Assembly (NCBI GenBank): GCA_028705775.1
Contig: JAQWCW010000002.1
Location: 113,748 to 177,747, forward strand
Direction: 5' to 3'
Length of the DNA: 64,000 bases
Origin: Eubacteriales bacterium
Lineage (GTDB): Bacteria; Bacillota; Clostridia; Christensenellales; Aristaeellaceae
Shown one piece after another: positions 27,051 to 34,903 of this stretch. Under the pieces are notes generated by a model, which worked only from the letters and a program-made list of their open reading frames with translations, did no database searches and was not told the DNA's origin. Position 1 is the stretch's first letter, and every line of letters begins with the position of its first letter. The position numbers and the translations under genes are program-made.

Positions 27051-27106
27051 CGTAAAACCTCCTAATAATTGTCGCGCAGTCTTTGCCGGGCAAGCGTTGT
27101 GGGTAT

Positions 27107-27315
27107 AAAAAAACACTCCTCCCATACTTTGGGACGAATGTCAACATCCGCGGTTCCACCCAGCTTGCTTTCACCACTTATCGGCGCTCTATCGCGCTGC
27201 CGTGCGTTCCGGTCGCGGGGCGGTACCTGCGCTTGTCCGTCGCGGCGCGCTTACAGCCAATGGCGCGCCTTCTCTGTCGGGGATTTCGGGCAGGCTTAAT
27301 CCCGGTCATTCCGAT
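27107..27315 (-). promoter_or_regulatory. T-box riboswitch controlling thrS (Thr specifier ACC)
   Basis: The minus strand carries the T-box sequence GGGTGGAACCGCGG (27162-27149). Upstream is a stem I with an apical GGCGCGC/GCGCGCC helix, an AGAGA bulge and a TTGGCTGTAA loop. A lower helix CCTGC/GCAGG opens into a loop whose 3' side reads TACCGC, placing ACC (27224-27222) as the threonine specifier. The terminator is an 11-position stem (27141-27131 with 27123-27113, one G-G mismatch) followed by seven T residues (27113-27107). Uncharged tRNA-Thr should favour the antiterminator and allow thrS transcription. Confidence 0.95.
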
Positions 27316-27321
27316 ATGCGA

Positions 27322-27350
27322 AGTATAGTATTAATAAAGTTGCTTGTCAA
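27322..27350 (-). promoter_or_regulatory. Promoter for the thrS T-box transcript
   Basis: A perfect TTGACA (27350-27345 on the minus strand) and TATACT (27327-27322) are 17 bp apart. Confidence 0.85.
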
Positions 27351-27403
27351 GCTTAAAAACGCCCCGCCTGCGAAGAATCGCGATATATTGCCCGCTTCTT
27401 TGA

Positions 27404-27432
27404 TTGCATAAAGTAAAACGATTTGTTATAAT
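27404..27432 (+). promoter_or_regulatory. Promoter for pgi
   Basis: TTGCAT (27404-27409) and a perfect TATAAT (27427-27432), 17 bp apart, lie 36 bp before the start codon. Confidence 0.78.
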
Positions 27433-27467
27433 GGAAGCGGATGCAATGGATTTTAAGGAGGATTATT

Positions 27468-28871
27468 ATGAAGAGGATAACGCTTAACGTAAATCATATG
27501 ATGGCGGACACGATGGGCGATAAGGGTATAACCCGCGCCCGAATTGACGCGATGAACGGAATGCTTGCGGCGGCGCAGAAAAACGTACAGGAAAACCGCG
27601 GCAAGGGCTGGCAGGGATGGATGGAGCTGCCCTATAATCAGGCTGAAATTGTGGATAAAATCGAGCGCGTTGCCAAAGGCGTGCGCGAGAATTTCGAGGC
27701 GTTTGTCGTTCTCGGCATAGGCGGAAGCGCGCTCGGCCCTATCGCGGTTCAGCAGGCGCTTAACCATCTCCATTATAACGAGCTGCCCGATGAAAAGCGG
27801 AACGGCCCGCGCCTTTACGTTGAGGATAATATCGACCCTGAGCGCATGGCGGCGCTGCTTGACGTTATTGACGTTAAAAAGACGTGCTTCAATATCATAA
27901 CCAAGTCCGGCGCGACTGCCGAAACGATGAGCCAGTATCTGATTATTTCCGAGCTGCTCAAGAGCAAAGTCGGCGCGGATTTCAGCAAGCATATCATCGC
28001 GACCACCGATACCGAGAAGGGCAACCTTATCAAGCTTGCCAAGGCGGAGGGCTTTGAAACCTTCTATATTCCCTCCGGAGTCGGCGGACGCTTCAGCGAG
28101 CTTTGCCCCGTTGGGCTTCTGCCCGCCGCCGTATGCGGAATCGACATCCGCGCAATGCTCGCGGGCGCTGCCGACATGGACGAGCGCTGCAAGAACAACA
28201 ATGTTTATGAAAATCCCGCTCTGATGGAGGCGGCGCTCCAGTTCATCTGCATGAACGAGGGCAAGAACATACAGGTTATCATGCCTTACGCGGACAGCCT
28301 CAAGTATATGGCGGACTGGTTCTGCCAGCTCTGGGCAGAGTCGCTCGGAAAGCGCGAAACCCGCTCCGGCAAAACCATCAACGCGGGCCAGACTCCCGTT
28401 AAGTCCCTCGGCGTAACCGACCAGCACAGCCAGCTCCAGCTTTATAATGAAGGTCCGCTTGACAAGGTTATCACCTTCATGAAGGTTGAAAACTTCCGCA
28501 AGGAAACCGTTATCCCGCACGGCTGCGAGCAGTTCAGCGATGTCGCGTTCCTCGGCGGAATGACGCATAACACCCTTATCCATGCCGAGGAAAAAGGCAC
28601 CGAGTACGCTCTTTACAAGAACGGAAGGCTCAGCCAGACCATCGTTCTTCCCGAAGTAACCCCCTTCACCATCGGTCAGCTCATCTATTTCATGGAAATG
28701 ACGACCGCTTACGAGGGCGAGCTGCTTGACGTTGACGCGTATAACCAGCCCGGCGTTGAGGAAAGCAAGATTGCAACCTACGCCGTGCTCGGCAATACCG
28801 GCGACAAGTACCGCATGAAAGGCGAGGAAATGAAAACCCGCCCCGTCGAGAAGAAGGAATACATCCTTTAA
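27468..28871 (+). CDS. pgi: Glucose-6-phosphate isomerase
   Basis: Pgi interconverts glucose-6-phosphate and fructose-6-phosphate in glycolysis. The protein has 467 residues, nearer the shorter Firmicutes form than the 550-residue E. coli form. Family signatures seen: VVLGIGGSALGP, the phosphate-binding NIITKSGATAET, GVGGRFSELCPVG, and the C-terminal segment with QPGVEESK. AAGGAGG stands before ATG 27468; the frame upstream to 27441 lies in the promoter region. It appears to be a single-gene transcript ending at the terminator at 28888. Confidence 0.95.
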   Translation: MKRITLNVNHMMADTMGDKGITRARIDAMNGMLAAAQKNVQENRGKGWQGWMELPYNQAEIVDKIERVAKGVRENFEAFVVLGIGGSALGPIAVQQALNHLHYNELPDEKRNGPRLYVEDNIDPERMAALLDVIDVKKTCFNIITKSGATAETMSQYLIISELLKSKVGADFSKHIIATTDTEKGNLIKLAKAEGFETFYIPSGVGGRFSELCPVGLLPAAVCGIDIRAMLAGAADMDERCKNNNVYENPALMEAALQFICMNEGKNIQVIMPYADSLKYMADWFCQLWAESLGKRETRSGKTINAGQTPVKSLGVTDQHSQLQLYNEGPLDKVITFMKVENFRKETVIPHGCEQFSDVAFLGGMTHNTLIHAEEKGTEYALYKNGRLSQTIVLPEVTPFTIGQLIYFMEMTTAYEGELLDVDAYNQPGVEESKIATYAVLGNTGDKYRMKGEEMKTRPVEKKEYIL

Positions 28872-28887
28872 TTCATTGATTCATCTG

Positions 28888-28925
28888 CCCGCGGCATTGC
28901 TTTGCGCTTTGCCGCGGGTATTTTT
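28888..28925 (+). terminator. Intrinsic terminator after pgi
   Basis: CCCGCGGCA (28888-28896) pairs with TGCCGCGGG (28910-28918), followed by TATTTTT. Confidence 0.85.
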
Positions 28926-28926
28926 G

Positions 28927-28955
28927 TTGAAGTCGTCGGCAATTTGGGGTATACT
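28927..28955 (+). promoter_or_regulatory. Promoter for the GlpA-like gene trio
   Basis: TTGAAG (28927-28932) and TATACT (28950-28955) are separated by 17 bp, 29 bp before the first start codon. Confidence 0.72.
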
Positions 28956-28984
28956 TTAGTAAACTGATTTGCGGAGAGTGAAAA

Positions 28985-30451
28985 ATGTACGATATTGCTG
29001 TAATCGGCGGCGGGGTCGTCGGCTGCGCGGTTGCAAGGGAGCTTTCGCGCTATAACGCCTCTGTGTGCGTAATAGAGCGGCAGAGCGATGTTTGCATGGG
29101 CGCAAGCAAAGCCAACAGCGGAATTGTCCACGCGGGCTTTGACGCGGCGCGCGGCAGCATGAAAGCCAGGTATAACGTCAGAGGCGCGGAAATGATGCCG
29201 GAGCTTTGCGCTTTTCTCGGCGTTCCTTATATGAATAACGGCGCGCTCGTCGTTGCGTTTTCGCAGCCCGAGCGCTCTGAAATCGAGCGCCTTTTTGCTC
29301 AGGGCAAAGAAAACGGCGTAAAGGGGCTTCGGATTGTTGAAAGGGACGAGCTGCTTTTGCTTGAGCCGAAGCTTTCGCCCGACGCTGTCTGCGCGCTTCT
29401 GGCTGAAACGAGCGGAATCGTAAGCCCGTATGAACTGACCTTTGCAATGGCTGACGACGCGGCTGTAAACGGCGCTCAATTCATGCTTGATAAGCGCGTG
29501 AGCGGCGCCAAGAGAACGGATAAAGGCTGGCAGCTTTCCGTGGGCGGGGATGAAAGCGTCGAGTGCAGGCTAGTCATTTCGTGCGCGGGAGTTCATGCGG
29601 GGGAAATTCGGGAGCTTTTCGGCGCAGACAGTCTGAAGATTATCCCAAGGCGCGGCGTTTATTATCTGCTTGACCACGAGGAAGCGCCCGCGTTTTCGCA
29701 TACGATGTTCCAGACCCCCACGCCGATGGGCAAGGGCGTTCTTGTAACGCCGACAACTCACGGCAATCTGCTTATCGGGCCTACCGCCGAGGATATTGAA
29801 AACGCGGACAATACCGCCTGCACGAATGAGGAGCTGCAAAAGGCGCTTCTGATGGCTAAAAAGACATATCCGGCGCTTTCGCTCAGAACGAATATTACCA
29901 ATTATGCGGGCGTGAGGGCGCATCCTGAGGACGACGATTTCCATATCGGCGAAATATCGGGCGCGGAATTCGTGCTGGAGGCTTCGGGAATCGAAAGCCC
30001 CGGGCTTTCCGCCGCGCCCGCGATAGGCGAAAGCCTCGCCGCTCTCGCGGCAGAGAAGCTTTCACTGACAAAAAAGAGCAGCGTGCTTCCGCCGGTGCAG
30101 CAAAAAAAGCCTTTTAGGGAAATGAACGACGATGAAAGGCGCGAGGCTTGCAAAGCCGACGCTGAATACGGAGCGGTCGTCTGCCGCTGCGAAACCATCA
30201 CCTTGGCTGAAATCCGCGCTTCTCTGCGCCGCCCCGTGCCTGCAAGAACCGTTGACGCCATAAAGCGCCGAACCCGCGCGGGAATGGGAAGATGCCAAAG
30301 CGGTTTCTGCCTTACGCGCGTTATGGAGGCTATTGCCGAGGAGGAGGGAATTCCCCTTACGAGGGTAACAAAGCAGGGCGCGGGAAGCGAAATTGCTCCG
30401 GAATATATCGGTGATGTTCTGCGTAAGGAGGCTGACGATGGAAAGAATTGA
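28985..30451 (+). CDS. FAD-dependent glycerol-3-phosphate dehydrogenase-like protein (GlpA type, with C-terminal BFD [2Fe-2S] domain)
   Basis: A 488-residue DAO-family flavoprotein. The N-terminal FAD-binding motif is IAVIGGGVVGCAVARELSRY, the DAO fold runs to about residue 360, and a BFD-like domain at the end carries VCRCETIT and GMGRCQSGFC, four cysteines suited to a [2Fe-2S] cluster. This layout matches anaerobic GlpA-type dehydrogenases of Clostridia. The next gene overlaps by 14 nt. No glpK or glpF is nearby, so oxidation of glycerol-3-phosphate is likely by family but not proven by context. Confidence 0.85.
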   Translation: MYDIAVIGGGVVGCAVARELSRYNASVCVIERQSDVCMGASKANSGIVHAGFDAARGSMKARYNVRGAEMMPELCAFLGVPYMNNGALVVAFSQPERSEIERLFAQGKENGVKGLRIVERDELLLLEPKLSPDAVCALLAETSGIVSPYELTFAMADDAAVNGAQFMLDKRVSGAKRTDKGWQLSVGGDESVECRLVISCAGVHAGEIRELFGADSLKIIPRRGVYYLLDHEEAPAFSHTMFQTPTPMGKGVLVTPTTHGNLLIGPTAEDIENADNTACTNEELQKALLMAKKTYPALSLRTNITNYAGVRAHPEDDDFHIGEISGAEFVLEASGIESPGLSAAPAIGESLAALAAEKLSLTKKSSVLPPVQQKKPFREMNDDERREACKADAEYGAVVCRCETITLAEIRASLRRPVPARTVDAIKRRTRAGMGRCQSGFCLTRVMEAIAEEEGIPLTRVTKQGAGSEIAPEYIGDVLRKEADDGKN

Positions 30452-31691
30452 TGTGCTTGTTGTCGGCGCCGGACCTGCGGGGCTTGCCGCCGCAATCGCC
30501 GCGAGGGAAGCGGGCTGCAAGAGCCTGCGCGTAATCGAGCGCGAGGAAAGAGCGGGGGGAGTGCTTCGCCAGTGCATTCATAACGGGTTCGGGCTTCACC
30601 GCTTCGGCGAGGAGCTTACGGGCCCCGAATATGCCGCAAGGGATATCAGGAAGGCGGCGGAGCTTGGCATTGAAATCGACGTTTCCACGACAGTGCTTTC
30701 CGTTTCAAACGACAGGGTTGTTACCGTGATATCGAAAAGCAGAGGGCTTGAAACAATCGCTTGCGGCGCAATCGTGCTTGCTATGGGCTGCCGCGAAAGG
30801 CCGCGCGGCGCTCTCAGTACGCCCGGAACGCGCCCTGCCGGAATCTACACTGCCGGAAACGCGCAGAAGATGATAAACCTTATGGGGCTTATGCCCGGCA
30901 AGCACGCCGTAATACTCGGCTCGGGCGATATCGGGCTTATAATGGCGCGAAGGCTAACGCTTCAGGGCGCGAAGGTGCTTGCCTGCGTTGAGATAATGCC
31001 TTATTCCGGCGGGCTTAACCGCAATATTGTCCAGTGCCTTCAGGATTTTGACATTCCTCTCTATCTTTCGCACACGATTACCGATATCAGGGGAAGCGAG
31101 CGGCTGACCGGCGTTACGATGTCCCGCGTCGACGAAAACCGCGTGCCGATAAAGGGAACGGAAACTGAGTTTGAGTGTGACACGCTGCTCCTTTCCTGCG
31201 GGCTTATTCCCGAAAACGAGCTGACGCAGAGGGCGGGCGTTGAGCTTGATTCCGCAACGGGCGGCGCGCGCGTTACGGACAGGCTTGAAACGAGCGTTTC
31301 GGGCGTGTTCGCCTGCGGCAACGTTCTGCACGTTCATGACCTTGTGGATTATGTGAGCGAGGAAAGCGCGGTTGCCGGCAGAGCCGCCTATGAGTACGCG
31401 CAGGGCGCGCGCGACTTTGCAGGGCGCGTCAAGGTTGTTTCGGGCAATAATGTTCGCGGCGCCGTTCCGCAGTTTATTGATAAGGACAGCACGGGCGATG
31501 TGAGAATAATGTTCCGCGTAGGGAAGATTTTGAAGCGCGCGCGCGTTTTGGTTACGGAGGGAAATAATGAGCTTCTTTCCGTGAGAAAACCCGTGCTCGT
31601 TCCGGGCGAAATGGTGAACATAACTCTCAGCGGCGAAAAAGCAAGAAGCGCCGGCGAGATTACTGTGTCCGCCTTTGGAGGGGATGAGTGA
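30438..31691 (+). CDS. FAD/NAD(P)-binding oxidoreductase partnered with the GlpA-like protein
   Basis: A 417-residue two-dinucleotide-fold flavoprotein. The FAD motif is DVLVVGAGPAGLAAAIAARE, the NAD(P) motif is HAVILGSGDIGLIMARRL, and VFACGNVLHVHDLVDYV closes the FAD site. Such proteins are standard neighbours of clostridial GlpA-like dehydrogenases and probably pass electrons to or from NAD. AAGGAGG and ATG 30438 sit inside the 3' end of the previous gene, and the stop is directly followed by the DUF1667 start, so the three products are likely made in equal amounts. Confidence 0.83.
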   Translation: MERIDVLVVGAGPAGLAAAIAAREAGCKSLRVIEREERAGGVLRQCIHNGFGLHRFGEELTGPEYAARDIRKAAELGIEIDVSTTVLSVSNDRVVTVISKSRGLETIACGAIVLAMGCRERPRGALSTPGTRPAGIYTAGNAQKMINLMGLMPGKHAVILGSGDIGLIMARRLTLQGAKVLACVEIMPYSGGLNRNIVQCLQDFDIPLYLSHTITDIRGSERLTGVTMSRVDENRVPIKGTETEFECDTLLLSCGLIPENELTQRAGVELDSATGGARVTDRLETSVSGVFACGNVLHVHDLVDYVSEESAVAGRAAYEYAQGARDFAGRVKVVSGNNVRGAVPQFIDKDSTGDVRIMFRVGKILKRARVLVTEGNNELLSVRKPVLVPGEMVNITLSGEKARSAGEITVSAFGGDE

Positions 31692-32042
31692 ATGGCAAGA
31701 GAGTTAATCTGCGTCTGCTGCCCTATGGGCTGCCGGATAAGCGCCGATAACAGCGGCGGAAGCTGGAATTTTTCCGGCTATACCTGCAAGCGCGGGCTTG
31801 AATACGCGTCGCAGGAGGTTGCGCATCCGTCGCGGGTGCTTACCGCCTCGATTCCGCTTTCAAACAGAAGCGTTCCTGTGAGCGTCAAATCCGCGTCCCC
31901 GCTGCCCAAGGAGCTTCTTATTTCGGCAATGCGTCAGATTCTGTCGCTGAAAGTGGAAGCGCCTGTCAGCATCGGGCAGGTTCTCTTGAAGGACGTATGC
32001 GGCACGGGAATAAGCCTTATCGCCACTTCCGATGTTTTGTAG
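31692..32042 (+). CDS. DUF1667 small iron-sulfur-type protein
   Basis: A 116-residue protein beginning MARELICVCCPMGCR, with a further cysteine in GYTCKRG. The closely spaced cysteines suggest a metal or iron-sulfur site. The family is regularly the third gene after a GlpA-like dehydrogenase and a FAD/NAD oxidoreductase, exactly as here, so it is probably a subunit or electron carrier of that complex. The biochemical role has not been settled to my knowledge. Confidence 0.82.
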   Translation: MARELICVCCPMGCRISADNSGGSWNFSGYTCKRGLEYASQEVAHPSRVLTASIPLSNRSVPVSVKSASPLPKELLISAMRQILSLKVEAPVSIGQVLLKDVCGTGISLIATSDVL

Positions 32043-32092
32043 TCTTTGGGAAAAAACATTTGTAACGCTTTCGTGAATTTATGTTATGGCTA

Positions 32093-32121
32093 TTGACGGA
32101 TTTATTTTATGCGGCTATAAT
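32093..32121 (+). promoter_or_regulatory. Promoter for rpsU
   Basis: TTGACG (32093-32098) and a perfect TATAAT (32116-32121) with a 17 bp spacer, about 75 bp before rpsU. Confidence 0.82.
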
Positions 32122-32194
32122 AACAATACGGTCGCCATCCGTCCGTCAGGCCGGCAGGGTTGCCAAGGCGTGATGAGCGAGGGGAGGGATAACG

Positions 32195-32368
32195 GTGTCT
32201 GAGGTACGCATTCGTGAGAACGAATCTCTAGAAAGCGCTCTTAAGCGTTTCAAGCGTCAGTGCGCTCGCGCAGGGGTTCTGGCAGAGGTCCGCAAGCGTG
32301 AACACTATGAAAAGCCCAGTGTAAAGCGCAAGAAGAAGGCAGAAGCCGCCCGGAAGCGCAAGTATTAA
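32195..32368 (+). CDS. rpsU: Small ribosomal subunit protein bS21
   Basis: A 57-residue basic protein starting at GTG 32195, 6 nt after GGGGAGGG. It begins [19 protein letters not shown], continues [20 protein letters not shown], and ends in a Lys/Arg-rich tail ARKRKY, which is the bS21 pattern. It has its own promoter and a terminator straight after the stop. S21 binds near the anti-Shine-Dalgarno end of 16S rRNA and helps initiation. Confidence 0.95.
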   Translation: MSEVRIRENESLESALKRFKRQCARAGVLAEVRKREHYEKPSVKRKKKAEAARKRKY

Positions 32369-32382
32369 TACTACTTGAAAAA

Positions 32383-32415
32383 GCCCTTTCCGTGTGTGCG
32401 GAAAGGGCCTTATTC
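32383..32415 (+). terminator. Intrinsic terminator after rpsU
   Basis: GCCCTTTCCG (32383-32392) and CGGAAAGGGC (32399-32408) form a perfect 10-bp stem with a 6-nt loop, followed by a modest T-rich stretch. Confidence 0.78.
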
Positions 32416-32715
32416 CTAAATCGGAGCTTTTTCATCAAACAGGTATTCAGCTAATCATCATTCTGTTTTACTTGCCTGCTAAGCGGCATATCGCCGGATG
32501 CATTTCATTGTATAATAAAGAAGGATTAAATGCATCGCTGTTATAAGCCCGGCAGATATGCCGAGTCTTGTTTTATTGATGGGAGAGTTTGATTAATGAA
32601 ATTCCCCTGCGCTTGATTTGCGCAAACTTGAATTTGACGAATAATTGCTTAGTGAACTGAATAGAATTGTATTCAGGAAAACTATATACGGACGATATCA
32701 TGCTGGGAGGAAATT
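32416..32715 (+). promoter_or_regulatory. Leader region of rho with long inverted repeat
   Basis: This 300-bp stretch has no gene. A perfect TATAAT at 32511-32516, without a good -35, sits in the loop of an imperfect inverted repeat whose left arm is 32484-32505 and right arm 32528-32563; the right arm is followed by TCTTGTTTTATTG. A possible transcript from here would have a leader of about 200 nt before rho. E. coli rho is known to be autoregulated by attenuation in its leader; whether this one is cannot be told. Confidence 0.4.
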
Positions 32716-34761
32716 GTGTTGACTGAGAATGAATTGCAAGAGATGACAGTGCTTCAGCTAAGGCAGGTCGCCAAACAGAACGGAGTCAAGCTTTCTGCCG
32801 GAATCAACAAGGCGGAAATCGTGGCTGCGATTATGCAAAGCCAAAAGCCGAGTACTGCCGCGCCCTTACAGATTAGGAAAGCTGATGGTCGTCCTTTGGT
32901 GCGCCAAGGAAAAATCATAATTGATGATGAGGACGAATATGCTCATCTTTCCGGGGACGATGACGACCACGGAGATGAGGATATTTTCGCGTCGCTGCAA
33001 ACGCTCAAGTCGGTCAGCGATTCATCCTCCGATAACAAGGATGACGGCAAGGAAAATGACGACGAGCAGGATGAGGAGTATACTCCGCCTCCTGCCAAGT
33101 TCATTCCGCCTTCCTCCCCGCTTGAGGAAGCCGGATATGTTCCGGAGCAGCCGCGCCGCCCGATGATTAGGCGCGAGCCTGCCGCTTATCAGCAGCCCTC
33201 CGCGCCCGTTCAGCGCCCCAGCTATGCCGGAGCTATGCAGGGAATGCGCCATGCGTATGAAGCGCCAGCGCAGACCAGCCGCTATCCGTCAAGAGCGGGA
33301 ACCGTTCCGCCTGCATATCAGGCGCCTCGTCCTGCCGCGCCGCAGCCCGCAATGCGCCCCGCATATCAGGCGCCGCGCCCGCAAGCCTATCAGCCGCAGT
33401 ATCAGCAGCCGGAAATTCCCGCGCCTGCGCCGCGCGCCTATGCGCCGGAGCCGTATGCTCCCGCCCCGCAGGTCAACCCTTATGTGGACGGAGCTTACGG
33501 AAGGCAGAGCGCAGGCTACGGCGAGCAGTATACCGACCCGTATCATCGCCGCGATACCGGATATTACAATAAGGAGCTCGGTACGAGCAATCCCGCTGTT
33601 CCCGAAATGCTCCAGAGCGGCGAATGCGGCGACGGAGCAGGCGTGCTAGAAATTCATCCGGACGGATACGGCTTTCTGCGCGCGGATAATTTCCTGCCCG
33701 GAATCCGTGACGTTTATGTTTCGATTGCGCAAATCAGGCGCTTCGCGCTTCGCACCGGCGATTATGTCGTCGGCAAAACGCGTCCTCAGCGCGAGGGCGA
33801 TAAATATCATGCGCTGCTTTACATAACCGAGGTTAACGGCCATGCGCCGGACGATACGACGCCCAGAATAAACTTTGACGAGCTTACGCCCGTTTATCCT
33901 TCCCGCAAGCTTATTCTTGAAAACGAAAAGAACGTAAGCGAGCCGGACGGAAGGCTCATTGACTTAATCGCGCCAATCGGCTTTGGTCAGCGCGCAATGA
34001 TAGTTGCGCCCCCCAAGGCGGGCAAAACGCTGCTGCTCAAAAAAATCGCGAACTCCGTTGCGCTGAACTATCCCGACGCGCATCTGATGATTCTGCTTGT
34101 TGACGAGCGCCCCGAGGAAGTTACCGATATAAAGGAAAACGTCAAGGGCGAGGTGCTTTATTCAACGTTTGACGAGCTGCCCGAAAACCATATCCGCGTT
34201 GCCGAAATGGTTCTTGAGCGCGCAAAGCGCCTTGTTGAGCAGAAGCAGGACGTCGTCGTTCTGATGGACAGCCTGACCCGCCTCAGCCGCGCATATAACG
34301 CGGTTGCGCCCCAGACAGGGCGCGCGCTCAGCGGCGGTCTTGCCGCCGGAGCGATGCATAAGCCCAAAAAATTCTTCGGCGCTGCCCGCGCGCTGCGCGA
34401 GGGCGGAAGCCTTACCGTTATCGCAACGGCGCTCGTTGAAACGGGAAGCCGAATGGATGATATTATCTTTGAAGAATTCAAGGGCACGGGCAATATGGAG
34501 CTTGTTCTTGACAGAAAGCTTGCCGACCGCCGCATTTTCCCTGCAATCAATATGCAGAAGAGCGGAACGCGCCGCGAGGAGCTTTTGCTTGACGATAAGG
34601 GGCGCGCGGGTCTTGAAAGCCTTCGCAATATGATGAACTCGCTCAACGAGGCGGACGCGCTTTTGCAGCTGCTTTCGATGATTGAGAAAACCTCGTCGAA
34701 CGAGCAGCTTCTCGACCGCCTCCCCGAATGGCTCAAAATGATGTCAAAGTCCGATAGATAA
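32716..34761 (+). CDS. rho: Transcription termination factor Rho with long disordered insert
   Basis: Rho is the hexameric RNA helicase that ends transcription. Order: N-terminal Rho_N helix domain (1-45, ENELQEMTVLQLRQVAKQ), an acidic stretch (about 70-121), a Pro/Ala/Tyr/Gln-rich low-complexity stretch (about 122-290), then the RNA-binding domain (VLEIHPDGYGFLR from 310) and the ATPase with Walker A APPKAGKT (431-438), LLVDERPEEVTD and DSLTRLSRAYN. At 681 residues it is about 260 longer than E. coli Rho, nearly all from the insert. The start is GTG 32716 with GGGAGG 5 nt upstream; TTG 32719 is the next codon. Confidence 0.97.
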   Translation: MLTENELQEMTVLQLRQVAKQNGVKLSAGINKAEIVAAIMQSQKPSTAAPLQIRKADGRPLVRQGKIIIDDEDEYAHLSGDDDDHGDEDIFASLQTLKSVSDSSSDNKDDGKENDDEQDEEYTPPPAKFIPPSSPLEEAGYVPEQPRRPMIRREPAAYQQPSAPVQRPSYAGAMQGMRHAYEAPAQTSRYPSRAGTVPPAYQAPRPAAPQPAMRPAYQAPRPQAYQPQYQQPEIPAPAPRAYAPEPYAPAPQVNPYVDGAYGRQSAGYGEQYTDPYHRRDTGYYNKELGTSNPAVPEMLQSGECGDGAGVLEIHPDGYGFLRADNFLPGIRDVYVSIAQIRRFALRTGDYVVGKTRPQREGDKYHALLYITEVNGHAPDDTTPRINFDELTPVYPSRKLILENEKNVSEPDGRLIDLIAPIGFGQRAMIVAPPKAGKTLLLKKIANSVALNYPDAHLMILLVDERPEEVTDIKENVKGEVLYSTFDELPENHIRVAEMVLERAKRLVEQKQDVVVLMDSLTRLSRAYNAVAPQTGRALSGGLAAGAMHKPKKFFGAARALREGGSLTVIATALVETGSRMDDIIFEEFKGTGNMELVLDRKLADRRIFPAINMQKSGTRREELLLDDKGRAGLESLRNMMNSLNEADALLQLLSMIEKTSSNEQLLDRLPEWLKMMSKSDR

Positions 34762-34794
34762 TTCGGGCTTTCTCATCGCAATATTCACCGCAAT

Positions 34795-34843
34795 AAAGCG
34801 GCAGAGGTTTCTTTTCGCCGTCTGCGAGAGCCTCTGCCGCTTT
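34795..34843 (+). terminator. Hairpin after rho
   Basis: AAAGCGGCAGAGG (34795-34807) pairs perfectly with CCTCTGCCGCTTT (34831-34843) around a 23-nt loop. Only the TTT of the right arm forms the T tract, so efficiency is uncertain. Confidence 0.55.
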
Positions 34844-34903
34844 GCTCAGCATTTATGCAAAGCAAAAACTAAGCGCGTGCAGCGCTATAAACGGAGGATA
34901 ATA

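Noticed and set aside
27051..27125. Upstream extension of thrS
   Set aside because: The bases belong to the T-box terminator and leader; the AAGGAGG-type site supports ATG 27050.
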